From: Nostoc sp. FACHB-892
GTDB lineage: Bacteria > Cyanobacteriota > Cyanobacteriia > Cyanobacteriales > Nostocaceae
DNA length: 64,000 nucleotides
Direction of reading: 5' to 3'
Assembly: GCF_014698795.1 (NCBI RefSeq)
Contig: NZ_JACJTR010000011.1
Span: 124,001 to 188,000, forward strand
Shown: positions 1 through 9,454 of the stretch, piece after piece
Layout: every line of letters starts with the position of its first letter
Numbering within the stretch: position 1 is the first letter of the stretch
The notes under the pieces: generated by a model
What the model was told of the DNA's origin: nothing
The model's database searches: none
Seen by the model: the letters and a program-made list of their open reading frames with translations, nothing else
Translations under genes and position numbers: made by a program

Positions 1-125
1 CTAGCATTTTCAAAATTTAGTTTTAAAGACGCAAGTTTGAAGGCAGCATGACCACCTCAATTTTATCAGGGTGCCTGTAATAGCAAACTGATGTCTAGCT
101 AACTGAAAGCTATGGGGTTTCTCTT

Positions 126-584
126 GTGATTACAATTTCACTCCGTCCAGTTGCACGTTATTGGGGCACTATTAGTTTTGCCTCAACCCTCTACCTTTGT
201 CCAATCTTAGATTTACTGTTGGCAGAAATCCCAGCTAAATTACAAGCAGAACTGCGGCTAGGACTTCAAGAAGCCTTAGTAAACGCAGCTAAACATGGCA
301 ATAATCTTGATCCAAGTAAAACAGTTGTAGTTCGTTTTTCCTTAATAGATAATCAATATTGGTGGGTAATATCAGATCAGGGTAGTGGCTTTACTCCTTC
401 ATCTACTAGTGAAGAAGAGCCAACAGACTATTTACCACCAGATGAATCAGAAAGTGGCCGTGGTTTATGTCTTCTCCATCAAATTTTTGATCAGGTAGAG
501 TGGAACCGCAAAGGCACAGAATTGAGGCTTTGTAAACAAATGGAAAATCGCCGAGGACTATCTCTGCGACGGGAACGTAATTAG
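126..584 (+). CDS. anti-sigma regulatory factor (RsbW-like ATPase/kinase fold)
   Basis: A 152-aa protein of the HATPase_c_2 type, the fold of serine/threonine kinases such as RsbW that bind anti-anti-sigma factors. Visible are the N-box helix (EALVNAAKHGN, about residues 48-58), whose Asn coordinates Mg-ATP, the G1 box (ISDQGSGF, about 82-89) and the G2 region (ESGRGLCLLHQ, about 108-118). The family is cytoplasmic and usually works in partner-switching control of sigma factors or phosphatases; no partner gene lies next to it. The start is GTG at 126; no ATG fits the domain better. It converges on the following gene, with a heptamer-repeat hairpin between them. Family assignment is firm; the target is unknown. 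Confidence 0.85.
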   Translation: MITISLRPVARYWGTISFASTLYLCPILDLLLAEIPAKLQAELRLGLQEALVNAAKHGNNLDPSKTVVVRFSLIDNQYWWVISDQGSGFTPSSTSEEEPTDYLPPDESESGRGLCLLHQIFDQVEWNRKGTELRLCKQMENRRGLSLRRERN

Positions 585-640
585 GAGTTAGGAGTTAATA
601 ATTTAAAACTTTTAACTCCTCACTCCTAACTTTTAACTTT
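582..640. repeat. heptamer (STRR-type) repeat hairpin between convergent genes
   Basis: Tandem TTAGGAG/TTAGGAGTT units are followed after about 15 bases by their complement (TAACTCCT, CTCCTAACTT). The block can fold into a long hairpin and sits exactly between the ends of two convergent genes. It is the Nostoc/Calothrix short tandemly repeated type; a bidirectional terminator role is inferred. Confidence 0.7.
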
Positions 641-911
641 TTCCGTGAGTCGGACAGGGAGGAGCAGAAATGGAGCGATCTAACCAACCAATTGCCTGTT
701 CTAATCTAGCTTGAGCTTCTTGTGGCTGATTCTTTAAAAGATACACAATCGCTGCTGCCACTTGTTCATTAGCGCGGGAATTGCGGTTAGACTTGAGGCG
801 ATGCCAATCGTTAGGGGAAATGCTCAGTCTTTCCATGAGGGCTTGAGCAAGTTCTAGAGTACTAAGTTCATTCAGTTGACTGGTTTTCGGCAGCTGGGTA
901 GATTGGGACAT
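633..911 (-). CDS. small conserved cyanobacterial protein, probably DUF6439
   Basis: A helical protein of 92 aa (96 aa if the upstream in-frame GTG is used). The ATG at 911 is preferred because MSQSTQLPKTSQLNELSTLE looks like a natural start. The pattern of helices with conserved SPNDWHRLKSNRNSRA and AAAIVYLLKN segments matches a short protein family I associate with cyanobacteria (DUF6439, named from memory). No signal peptide or membrane segment is seen. It is divergent from the gene at 956, with about 45 bases for both promoters. Function unknown. Confidence 0.7.
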   Translation of the reverse strand: MSQSTQLPKTSQLNELSTLELAQALMERLSISPNDWHRLKSNRNSRANEQVAAAIVYLLKNQPQEAQARLEQAIGWLDRSISAPPCPTHGKS

Positions 912-955
912 AACTATTGGCACATTTGCATTTACTTCTACTGTACTACTTGTAA

Positions 956-1318
956 ATGAAGCCGCCTAAACAATCACAGCCGTCAGCAGAAAATCCCGAA
1001 CCAGATTTTGCACAAGAACTAGAGGAAGTAGAGCGATCGCTCCTATCCTTAAAAGAACGTTACGATCAAGTGCAACGCGATCGCCAACAACAGGCACAAT
1101 GGCAACAGCGCCGGGATCAACTAAAGCACAATAAATCTCAGACACCAGAAATCAAAGCAGAGTTACGGCACATTCAACAGCAGTTGGAAATGCTAGAAGT
1201 AAACTTAGAAAGCCAGTTATTTTCTTGGCGTAGCCTCAAAAAACCTTTCTGGCAAGTCGTCCGCTTTGGTGGAATGGGCGTTATCATAGGCTGGATATTA
1301 AAGTCTTATGCTGGGTAA
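956..1318 (+). CDS. coiled-coil protein with C-terminal membrane helix
   Basis: A 120-aa protein, unrecognised by name. Residues 20-90 are almost all charged and Gln-rich heptads ([19 protein letters not shown] and onwards), a likely coiled coil. Residues 97-117 ([20 protein letters not shown]) form one hydrophobic helix, so it is probably a tail-anchored membrane protein facing the cytoplasm. Its stop codon ends 2 bases before the ATG of asnS, which makes a shared transcript very likely. Function unknown; a link with asnS may be only positional. Confidence 0.7.
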   Translation: MKPPKQSQPSAENPEPDFAQELEEVERSLLSLKERYDQVQRDRQQQAQWQQRRDQLKHNKSQTPEIKAELRHIQQQLEMLEVNLESQLFSWRSLKKPFWQVVRFGGMGVIIGWILKSYAG

Positions 1319-1320
1319 AT

Positions 1321-2712
1321 ATGGCAAATCGACGGATTGCAGAAATATTGCGAAGTGGTCAACCTGATGAGTCCCTCCAAGTGCAAGGCTGGGTACGGAC
1401 AAAGCGCGAGTCCAAAGGGTTTGCTTTTATTGAAGTCAATGACGGCTCATCACTAGCTAATTTGCAAGTCGTCATCAATCAGGATTTGCCAGATTACGAA
1501 GCTATATTGAAAAAATTGAATACGGGTGCTGCTGTTGAAGCTACAGGGGTACTGGTGGCTTCTCTGGGTAAAGGACAGCGAATTGAATTGAAAGCCGAGT
1601 CCGTGAAAGTTTATGGTGAAGCTGATCCCGATACATATCCTCTGCAAAAGAAACGCCATTCCTTTGAGTTTCTGCGAACCATTGGACATTTGCGATCGCG
1701 TACTAATTCCTTTGGTGCAGTTTTTCGTGTCAGAAATGCTTGTTCGACAGCAATTCACCAATTTTTCCAGCAAAGAGGCTTTTTGTGGGTACACACACCG
1801 ATCATCACCGCTAGCGATTGCGAAGGCGCGGGTGAACTGTTTAGCGTTACCAGTTTAGATTTAAAGAATATTCCCCGCACAGAAAATCAAGCAGTAGATT
1901 ACAGCCAAGACTTTTTTGCGAAACCCACATATTTAACAGTTAGCGGCCAGTTGGAAGCGGAAGTTATGGCGATGGCGTTTAGTAACGTCTACACCTTTGG
2001 CCCTACCTTCCGTGCAGAAAATTCCAACACCTCCCGTCACCTAGCAGAATTTTGGATGGTTGAGCCAGAAATGGCTTTTTGTGACTTAGAAGGCGATATG
2101 GATTTAGCTGAGGCATTTCTCAAACACATTTTTAAATATGTGTTGGAAACTTGCCCAGAAGATATGGAATTTTTCAATGAACGCATTGATAAATCTGTGT
2201 TGGCAACAGCCGAAAATATTATTAATAATCAGTTTGAACGGTTAACTTATACAGAAGCCATTAAACTTTTAGAAAAAGCTGATGTTAAATTTGAATATCC
2301 AGTGAGTTGGGGTTTAGATTTACAATCAGAACATGAACGGTATCTAGCTGAACAACTATTTAAAAAGCCTGCGATCGTTACAGATTATCCAGCGCAAATC
2401 AAAGCTTTTTACATGCGCTTAAACGACGATGAAAAAACCGTCCGTGCAATGGATATTCTCGCACCAAAAATTGGCGAAATTGTCGGCGGTTCCCAGCGCG
2501 AAGAACGCCTAGAAATATTAGAACGCCGTGTGTTAGCGCAGGGGTTAAAGCCAGAAGATTTGTGGTGGTATCTTGATTTGCGTCGTTATGGTACTGTTCC
2601 ACATGCAGGTTTTGGACTAGGTTTTGAACGACTTGTCCAATTTATGACAGGTATGGGAAATATTCGTGATGTGATTCCGTTCCCACGTACACCACAAAGT
2701 GCTGAGTTTTAG
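1321..2712 (+). CDS. asnS: asparaginyl-tRNA synthetase
   Basis: Class IIb aminoacyl-tRNA synthetase of 463 aa, the normal bacterial length, charging tRNA-Asn with asparagine in the cytoplasm. The N-terminal OB-fold anticodon-binding domain (about residues 1-110, [19 protein letters not shown]) is followed by the class II catalytic core: motif 2 near [15 protein letters not shown] and motif 3 near [12 protein letters not shown] at the C-terminus. The AsnRS-type ending ([12 protein letters not shown]) separates it from AspRS. It lies 2 bases after the coiled-coil gene, so it is probably cotranscribed with it. Intact and certain. Confidence 0.98.
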   Translation: MANRRIAEILRSGQPDESLQVQGWVRTKRESKGFAFIEVNDGSSLANLQVVINQDLPDYEAILKKLNTGAAVEATGVLVASLGKGQRIELKAESVKVYGEADPDTYPLQKKRHSFEFLRTIGHLRSRTNSFGAVFRVRNACSTAIHQFFQQRGFLWVHTPIITASDCEGAGELFSVTSLDLKNIPRTENQAVDYSQDFFAKPTYLTVSGQLEAEVMAMAFSNVYTFGPTFRAENSNTSRHLAEFWMVEPEMAFCDLEGDMDLAEAFLKHIFKYVLETCPEDMEFFNERIDKSVLATAENIINNQFERLTYTEAIKLLEKADVKFEYPVSWGLDLQSEHERYLAEQLFKKPAIVTDYPAQIKAFYMRLNDDEKTVRAMDILAPKIGEIVGGSQREERLEILERRVLAQGLKPEDLWWYLDLRRYGTVPHAGFGLGFERLVQFMTGMGNIRDVIPFPRTPQSAEF

Positions 2713-2842
2713 TTTAAATTTTAGACCTATTATCGCGTCTACACAAACCAATTCTATCTGCACGGATTAATAAAAACTTTGAAACCCGCGAATGCGAGTT
2801 TTGTTTGTATAGCCACGTATTTTCTAAAACTATTAATGAAAA

Positions 2843-3040
2843 TTAAGATTTTTGAATCTCCTCTTGTAAAACTTGAACTTGCTCAATAGATAATTCAGTA
2901 ACTTGAGCAATTTGTTCTAAACTCATTCCAATTCGCAACAAATTTAAAGCAAACTTTCTTGTTGTTTCTGCTTTACCTTTAGCTTCCCCTTTGGCTTCGC
3001 CTTCTTCTAGGATTTGTTTATAAATGACTGATTCGCGCAT
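2843..3040 (-). CDS. stand-alone Rpn C-terminal domain (possible small antitoxin-like form)
   Basis: A 65-aa open frame inside the remnant. It begins at ATG 3040 behind AAGGAGTGAGATT, a strong Shine-Dalgarno at good spacing. It carries MRESVIYKQILEEG, an Ala/Glu/Lys/Gly run (EAKGEAKGKAE) and a helical end typical of the C-terminus of cyanobacterial Rpn/PD-(D/E)XK proteins. In enterobacterial Rpn systems a small C-terminal product from an internal start is reported to inhibit the full-length toxin. Whether this frame is translated is not known. Confidence 0.5.
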   Translation of the reverse strand: MRESVIYKQILEEGEAKGEAKGKAETTRKFALNLLRIGMSLEQIAQVTELSIEQVQVLQEEIQKS

Positions 3041-3143
3041 AATCTCACTCCTTAAAATCTTGCTAATTACTTACATTTTTATTTAACACCAGACCTGCTA
3101 AAATGCCACTGGCAGCAGCCATATTTCTTTGTAGCTGGCGATC
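2843..3143 (-). pseudogene. remnant of an Rpn-family nuclease gene, N-terminal part lost, frameshifted
   Basis: On the minus strand 3143-3075 encodes an Rpn-like interdomain segment (RNMAAASGILAGLVLNKN). It is followed by a stop in that frame, and the C-terminal domain continues in another frame (ILRSEIMRESVIYKQILEEG). Removing one copy of a 4-bp tandem duplication, (TTAC)2 at 3067-3074, restores one frame that aligns residue by residue with the Rpn gene at 9455-10271. The nuclease domain upstream of 3143 is missing; a stop is met at 3144-3146. The family identity is inferred from these two segments. Confidence 0.75.
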
Positions 3144-3205
3144 CTATAAACTACCAGTTATTTGTAAATAATGTATTCTCTAATTCGGACGTTATTTACA
3201 GGTTG

Positions 3206-4477
3206 CTACAGGTATTTAAGGGACTCTGGCACTCCCCAAATTTTAATTTTTCTATCAATGCTATAACTAACAATGAAGTTACGATCGCTACTCATGGCAA
3301 CATAACCAATTGGCGCTGTATGCCCCTGCAATGTACATAATTTTCTGTTCATTGCCAAATCCCAAACAACTATTTCGTAGTTGTCTGTACAGTAGATTAA
3401 AACTCTACCATCTGAGCTTATAAGGCAAGGAGCAACACCCGAAGATGTATAGAGAATGCGATCGCTGATCAATTCCCACACACACGCCTTATTTTCCCGG
3501 ATTCCGCAAGCCAAAACTTGCCCATCAAGACGATTCGCAAGTGAATTTACTGTCAGGGTAGGCAGATTATCTAATGTTTGAGTAAGTTCTCCTGTTTCGG
3601 TATTCCACATTTGTAGCCTATTCTGCAATCTCTGCTTGAAACGTGCAACCAAGAACTTTCCATCAGGGGTGAAGAGAAGGGGTGTAGTCAACCAAAGGTT
3701 TAGCTTTGATTGATTCCATGAATTATCATAAGGAATTAAAGCCACATCTTGAAATTGATGATGGAGGCGACGAGTATATGTTTGATAATCCCAGATATCT
3801 AACTTTCCTGTTCTGCCTTGAGTATAGCCAGTAGCAACTAATGGCTGTTTAGTTGGGCAGACAGCCAAGCAATGGGGATGGGCTTGAACAGTACGCATAA
3901 GGTAATCGGGATAAGTACCAATCGGCTCTTGTGTTTCTGTATCTAATGGCCAGAGAAAGTCCTGAAAGCTAATGATACACACCTTGCCGCTTTTGCCTAA
4001 ACCAAATTCGTGAGCCATCGCCAGATCAAAATCTTTCTTACTTTGACCTGTTTCCAAATGCCAAATATTAACGAAAGATTGCTTATAAGACAGATCCCAA
4101 TAACAAATAAGGGTGTTATTGTAATCTGCGATCGCAAAATAATATGGATGATGTTGTTCAGGTTTGTAGCAATCTAGATTAAATTCCGTCAAGGTATGCA
4201 GGCATTGCATTTTTGCAAAGGGCAGATAATTCCATAGGGCTTGTTCAGCAGTAGCTTCGCTGCTGTAGGACAATAACAGCAAAGCTAATTCCCGCACTTC
4301 TCTGACGCCATCGCCCAATGCCTGGATTACTAGATCAATTCCTTTAGGCCCATATTGAAATGCTTCTAAAAGAGCAGCGACTTTTTCTTTTGTAGAACCA
4401 CCGCGCAAACGATATCTAATGCCCTTTAATCCCTCTAGTGCTGCACTAGAAGAAGAAACTAGGTCGTGTTCTCTCAT
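3206..4477 (-). CDS. HEAT-like plus WD40 repeat protein
   Basis: A 423-aa cytoplasmic scaffold-type protein. Residues 15-80 hold the HEAT/ARM-like module common in Nostoc WD40 and GUN4 proteins (STKEKVAALLEAFQYGPKGI, then VIQALGDGVREVRELALLLL). From about residue 125 to the end are WD40-like blades ending in WD or similar pairs (DIWDYQT, MWNTETGEL, VWDLAMNRK, IKIWGVPE). The last two blades are the clearest (LCTLQGHTAPIGYVAMSSDR). A protein kinase fragment lies upstream on the same strand, so this may once have been part of a kinase-WD40 locus. Ligand and role unknown. Confidence 0.8.
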   Translation of the reverse strand: MREHDLVSSSSAALEGLKGIRYRLRGGSTKEKVAALLEAFQYGPKGIDLVIQALGDGVREVRELALLLLSYSSEATAEQALWNYLPFAKMQCLHTLTEFNLDCYKPEQHHPYYFAIADYNNTLICYWDLSYKQSFVNIWHLETGQSKKDFDLAMAHEFGLGKSGKVCIISFQDFLWPLDTETQEPIGTYPDYLMRTVQAHPHCLAVCPTKQPLVATGYTQGRTGKLDIWDYQTYTRRLHHQFQDVALIPYDNSWNQSKLNLWLTTPLLFTPDGKFLVARFKQRLQNRLQMWNTETGELTQTLDNLPTLTVNSLANRLDGQVLACGIRENKACVWELISDRILYTSSGVAPCLISSDGRVLIYCTDNYEIVVWDLAMNRKLCTLQGHTAPIGYVAMSSDRNFIVSYSIDRKIKIWGVPESLKYL

Positions 4478-4566
4478 AACCTCGCTGTTATCTGTGGGAG
4501 AATTTATCTAATAGTGTATGTCCATTAAATCTGCCAAAAGAAGAGAAATCTTGAGCGCATATTTTG

Positions 4567-4749
4567 CTAGTACAACTCCTTAGTCAGATTGAGCATACCC
4601 GTATTGTTTAGCTGACTCAAAACCTTTGCTTCGTACTTAAATAGTTCAATGGGTTTGGGGTTATTCTCAGTCAGCATTTTTAAAACTTTAGTTTTGCCAC
4701 GCTCGTCAACTTCAAAAGTGTTACCAAAGCCACCTTGTCCTAGCGAGAC
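4567..4749 (-). pseudogene. Ser/Thr protein kinase fragment (N-lobe only)
   Basis: Read on the minus strand from 4749, the frame gives SLGQGGFGNTFEVDERGKTK, then VLKMLTENNPKPIELF and YEAKVLSQLNNTG. These are the glycine-rich loop, the beta-3 Lys (VLK) and the alpha-C Glu (YEAKVL) of a Hanks-type kinase. A stop stands directly before it (GTT TAA GTC) and another after LTKELY, so about 60 residues of the roughly 270-residue domain remain, without the catalytic loop. It is a truncated relic on the strand of the WD40 gene. Confidence 0.75.
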
Positions 4750-5113
4750 TTAAACATTTTTGAGACAGAAACAAGGCTTAAACCTAGACAGGTAAAGGGA
4801 AATACACCGAAGGCTCAAATATTTAGAATATGCACCTGCAATAATATTTCTTTTATACATAATAAATTAGGGTTACAACAATTGTTGTAACCCTACAGAT
4901 TCGCTATATTCAATTTGCTCGAAAGCCCTTATATAATAACAATTAACCTCATAACTACCGAATTATGAGCAATTCTTCACATTTACTACATCTAGTTTAA
5001 TGGTTTGCAAAGGTAAATACTTTCTTGCTTGCCTACGTGGGATAAGTGACGCTAGTGTTAAAAGAATTGTGCAAAGTAAAACCTCCATCCCAGAAGTCGA
5101 GTAGGAAGCTAGA
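4750..5113. other. intergenic, no gene recognised
   Basis: AT-rich spacer between the kinase relic and the NIL-domain gene. It contains a 28-bp perfect palindrome (4868-4895). An open frame running antisense through 4963-5226 overlaps the NIL gene and is judged fortuitous. Confidence 0.6.
4868..4895. repeat. 28-bp perfect palindrome
   Basis: TAGGGTTACAACAA followed immediately by TTGTTGTAACCCTA: 14 bases and their exact reverse complement with no loop. It could be an operator-like dyad, a cruciform or a member of a dispersed palindrome family. It is not followed by a T-run, so it is a poor terminator. Confidence 0.85.
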
Positions 5114-5422
5114 ATGGCAATTCCAAATAAACAAGTAAAATCTAATACTGATATTTTAGATAATAGACGCACCCAAACTCGCATCCAAGTTCGCATTCCT
5201 AAAGACTTGTATGAGGAACCAGTCATTTCACGACTGGTTTCTCACTATGGGGTCATAGTCATTATTGCTGATGCTCAGGTAAGCGCAAACGTGCCACAAT
5301 ATAGCTGCTTCGATCTGGAACTGCGAGGTACTGTTTCTCAGATTGAAAGCGCCCTAACTTACCTAGATGAACTGGATTTAGAAGTTTTGCACCAATCCAG
5401 CCCTGAAGAAGATGGTTGGTAA
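5114..5422 (+). CDS. NIL-domain protein
   Basis: A 102-aa protein. From about residue 22 to 92 it has a NIL-type ferredoxin-like fold (TQTRIQVRIPKDLYEEPVIS, VSHYGVIVIIADAQVS, FDLELRGTVSQIESALTYL), the small-molecule-binding module found at the end of methionine ABC-transporter ATPases and in stand-alone form in cyanobacteria. No membrane segment is seen. It is a monocistronic gene convergent with the response regulator gene, separated by a heptamer-repeat hairpin. Family assignment is good; the ligand is unknown. Confidence 0.85.
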   Translation: MAIPNKQVKSNTDILDNRRTQTRIQVRIPKDLYEEPVISRLVSHYGVIVIIADAQVSANVPQYSCFDLELRGTVSQIESALTYLDELDLEVLHQSSPEEDGW

Positions 5423-5426
5423 ATTT

Positions 5427-5498
5427 TAGTTAGGAGTTAGGAGTTAGAAGTTAAAAAATTCATAATTCGTAACTCCTAACTTTTAACTCTTAACTTTG
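5427..5498. repeat. heptamer (STRR-type) repeat hairpin between convergent genes
   Basis: AGTTAGGAGTTAGGAGTTA on the left faces TAACTCCTAACTTTTAACTC on the right, so the block folds back on itself. It separates the convergent NIL gene and response regulator gene and is a likely bidirectional terminator. Confidence 0.7.
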
Positions 5499-5499
5499 T

Positions 5500-6177
5500 T
5501 TAAGCCATTTGATTTTCAATCGCCCACCGTGCTAGTTCAGTGCGGTTGTGGAGATTGGTTTTGCCCAACATATTGGACACATGGCTTTCAACCGTGCGCT
5601 GACTAACATTTAGTTCTTCAGCAATTTCCCGGTTAGCTAAACCTCTAGCAACAAACTGGACTACTTTCAGTTCAGTTGGGGTTAATTGCACATCGAAGGG
5701 AACCTGGATACGGGAACCGTTTTCGCCTCCTTTTGCTTGGTGTTCTTTCCAACGGATAGTTTGTTTCAGTGAGGATTCAACTTGCGCTACGAGTTCTTCT
5801 GGTTCAAAGGGTTTGACCATATAAACATCAGCACCTTTATTCAGACCTTTAACTCGGTCTGCACTTTGTCCCTTAGCTGAAAGGAAAAGAACCGGAATCC
5901 AGCTGGTGCGTTCGTTTTGCCGGACTTGTTCCACAAAAGTATATCCGTCCATTTCCGGCATCATCACGTCGCAGATGATCATGTCTGGAACATCTTGCTC
6001 TAAAATTTCCAGAGCTTCACGTCCATTTTCGGCGGTGATAACTTCATATCCCCGGAATTCTAAGTAATCCTTCACCAGCAAGATGAGGTTAGGGTCATCA
6101 TCAATCAATAGAAGTCGTTTGTGATCTTTCATGCTGGGCTCTTTCATAGCAGTGGCACTTGTCGCGCTTCGGTCCAT
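5500..6177 (-). CDS. NarL/LuxR-type response regulator (Rre1/Ycf29-like)
   Basis: A two-component transcription factor of about 225 aa. The receiver domain (about residues 20-140) has the acidic pair IDDDP, phospho-acceptor Asp near 70 (IICDVMMPEMDG) and the conserved Lys near 122 (YMVKPF). The C-terminal 60 residues are a LuxR helix-turn-helix (LTPTELKVVQFVARGLANRE, then VSQRTVESHVSNML). The ending NRTELARWAIEN is typical of the Ycf29/Rre1 family of cyanobacteria and red-algal plastids, a stress-responsive regulator; orthology is inferred. ATG 6177 follows an in-frame TTG; ATG 6132 (MKDHKRLLLIDDDP) is a plausible shorter start. Confidence 0.9.
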   Translation of the reverse strand: MDRSATSATAMKEPSMKDHKRLLLIDDDPNLILLVKDYLEFRGYEVITAENGREALEILEQDVPDMIICDVMMPEMDGYTFVEQVRQNERTSWIPVLFLSAKGQSADRVKGLNKGADVYMVKPFEPEELVAQVESSLKQTIRWKEHQAKGGENGSRIQVPFDVQLTPTELKVVQFVARGLANREIAEELNVSQRTVESHVSNMLGKTNLHNRTELARWAIENQMA

Positions 6178-6180
6178 CAA

Positions 6181-6506
6181 AGTCTTGAATATTTATCCTC
6201 TATGGTGGGTTATTTGGAGGTGTTGTCCTTTTCCCTACTTAACTTGCCTTTGCTGTCTCGAAGTCTCAAAAATGCCGAGCATTTTTAAAAGACTAGTCGC
6301 TCGATAGCAAAAGTCCAGCAAGGATACGTATAGCAGTAGTATCTATAATGCGCTATTATATATCGCATTGAAAGTGGCGGGCGAGAAAACACTGATTAAA
6401 TAATAATCCTTCTGACTCACAAGTAAGTATTGGCTTAAAGATGACCCTACCTCAAAACCAACCCGCACTTTCTTAAAGCTTACTGCAATAACATATCCTT
6501 CGGTTG
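6181..6506. other. intergenic region upstream of the response regulator
   Basis: No gene seen. It holds a short hairpin (AAAAATGC-CGA-GCATTTTT, 6268-6286) and a small inverted repeat AATGCG...CGCATT near 6348-6370. The promoter of the response regulator must lie here on the minus strand; no confident -35/-10 pair can be chosen. Confidence 0.5.
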
Positions 6507-6965
6507 TTAAACCTCTATGAGGTGTTCACAAGAAACTAAGGAAGTTTCTGGCAAAGGATGGGTTAAAAATGCATATTCTTGTACCACCTCATTGCCTATT
6601 AAGTGTTCTTGGATGATCCGCTCAATAACTTCCGGGCTTGCTTGGCGATACCAGACACCATCAGGGTAAACCATCATTATGGGTCTAGAACAACAAACGC
6701 GCAAGCAGTTGGCTTTAGTTCTATAGACGCAAATGGGATAACTCTGTTGTGGCTCATCAAATTTTAACTCTTTAAGCCGCTTTTTTAAGTATTCCCAGGA
6801 TTCCAGACTAGCTCGTTTTGAGCAGCAGTTAGCAATTGTCTGGACAGCGCCAATAAAAATGTGTCGCTGAGTTTTTGCAAGTCCTAAACTTTCTACACAA
6901 TTACTCAGGGATTTATGTTCTAGAGATTTAGTGGTTTTGGGGATTTGATGGCTAGACTGGATCAC
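6507..6965 (-). CDS. thioredoxin-like [2Fe-2S] ferredoxin-domain protein
   Basis: A 152-aa protein whose residues 33-140 match the thioredoxin-like 2Fe-2S ferredoxin family: [17 protein letters not shown], a central YLKKRLKEL helix, and [19 protein letters not shown] followed by WYRQ. The usual cluster ligands are a Cys right after the first strand, a Cys about eight residues later, and a C-x3-C pair. Here C47/C48 and C87/C91 are present, but the first position is Gly39. The cluster may therefore be bound differently or be absent. GTG 6965 is the start. It stands alone, divergent from groES. An electron-transfer or sensing role is only inferred from the family. Confidence 0.8.
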   Translation of the reverse strand: MIQSSHQIPKTTKSLEHKSLSNCVESLGLAKTQRHIFIGAVQTIANCCSKRASLESWEYLKKRLKELKFDEPQQSYPICVYRTKANCLRVCCSRPIMMVYPDGVWYRQASPEVIERIIQEHLIGNEVVQEYAFLTHPLPETSLVSCEHLIEV

Positions 6966-7203
6966 TGTATTGTTACTTATCGAGCGACTCCCTGATTACA
7001 GTTTTATAACAATTTCCAAGCTTTGCAAATAAAGTTGACTGAGTAGGGAATGGGGGATGGGGCATTAGACATTGTGAAAACTCTTCACTAGTCTTGACTC
7101 CCGACTTCCTTTGACCATATAGAAATATACGTAACTTATTGAACAAAACCTGAAGGGTAAAAATAATTAAGCATTTATACTTAAGTATATCTATGAGCTT
7201 CTA

Positions 7204-7219
7204 GTTCGGGAACCCGTAC
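7204..7219 (+). promoter_or_regulatory. K-box upstream of groESL
   Basis: GTTCGGGAACCCGTAC fits the K-box consensus reported for light-responsive cyanobacterial groESL promoters (GTTCGG-NNAN-CCNNAC, from memory). It lies about 12 bases upstream of the predicted -35. Good match, function inferred. Confidence 0.7.
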
Positions 7220-7230
7220 TCAAAGAATTC

Positions 7231-7260
7231 TTGCCATTGGATGCTACTTTTCGGTAAATT
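7231..7260 (+). promoter_or_regulatory. sigma-70 type promoter of groES
   Basis: -35 TTGCCA (7231-7236) and -10 TAAATT (7255-7260) with an 18-base spacer. The -10 overlaps the left arm of CIRCE, so repressor binding would block RNA polymerase. Predicted by eye. Confidence 0.6.
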
Positions 7261-7285
7261 AGCACTCAGGAGTCGAGAGTGCTAA
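7259..7285 (+). promoter_or_regulatory. CIRCE operator (HrcA-binding)
   Basis: TTAGCACTC, nine bases, GAGTGCTAA: a perfect CIRCE inverted repeat, 21 bases before the groES ATG. It is the known target of the heat-shock repressor HrcA in front of groESL operons. Confidence 0.97.
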
Positions 7286-7306
7286 ACTCTAAGGGAAAGA
7301 AATAAT

Positions 7307-7618
7307 ATGGCAGCTTTATCTTTAAGCGTTTCTACAGTTAAACCTTTGAGCGATCGCGTTTTCGTAAAAGTGAACGCCTCTGAGGAAAAGACCGCAGGTG
7401 GTCTGTATTTGCCCGATACCGCCAAGGAAAAGCCCCAAGTAGGGGAAGTAGTGGCTCTTGGCCCTGGCAAGCGTAACGATGACGGTAGCCGTCAAGAATT
7501 GGAAATTAAAGTAGGCGATAAGGTGCTGTACTCTAAGTACGCTGGCACAGATATTAAACTCGGCACCGAAGAATATGTACTGCTTTCTGAAAAAGATATT
7601 TTAGCAGTCGTTGTTTAG
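7307..7618 (+). CDS. groES: co-chaperonin GroES
   Basis: A 103-aa lid subunit of the GroEL/GroES chaperonin, cytoplasmic. Typical motifs are [12 protein letters not shown], the mobile loop [19 protein letters not shown] and [18 protein letters not shown] 7307 has AAGGGAAAG upstream. It is the first gene of a groES-groL operon; the 120-base gap to groL contains a heptamer-type repeat block. It is controlled by the CIRCE and probable K-box in front, so heat and light induction are expected. Confidence 0.98.
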   Translation: MAALSLSVSTVKPLSDRVFVKVNASEEKTAGGLYLPDTAKEKPQVGEVVALGPGKRNDDGSRQELEIKVGDKVLYSKYAGTDIKLGTEEYVLLSEKDILAVVV

Positions 7619-7619
7619 T

Positions 7620-7706
7620 AGGGAGTGGGGAATGGGGAATAGGGAATGTCAAAAATAAAGACAATGCCCAATGCCCGATGCCCAATGCCCAATGCCCAAT
7701 TCAAGA
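7620..7706. repeat. heptamer-type repeat inside the groES-groL operon
   Basis: GGGAATG/GGGAATA units followed by CAATGCC-CAATGCC-CGATGCC units whose complement matches the first half, so the spacer can fold. It lies between two genes that must be cotranscribed, so it may affect transcript processing or the GroES:GroEL ratio (inference). Confidence 0.7.
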
Positions 7707-7734
7707 AAAAATTGACTTAACTCCCAAAATTTAG

Positions 7735-9375
<1,641 letters not shown>

Positions 9376-9396
9376 TACTTTGTAGTTACATAATAA

Positions 9397-9432
9397 AACA
9401 GCTGCTTCCCTTGTGGAGGCGGCTGTTTTTTT
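9397..9432 (+). terminator. intrinsic terminator of groESL
   Basis: AACAGCTGCTTCC, loop CTTGT, GGAGGCGGCTGTT (13-bp stem with two G-T pairs) followed by TTTTTTT. It begins about 20 bases after the groL stop. Confidence 0.9.
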
Positions 9433-9454
9433 GTGTCAAAAGAAGAGGAAAAGG

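Noticed and set aside
4963..5226. 87-codon frame on the minus strand across the NIL gene start
   Set aside because: It overlaps the well-supported NIL-domain gene, has no ribosome site and no family-like sequence.
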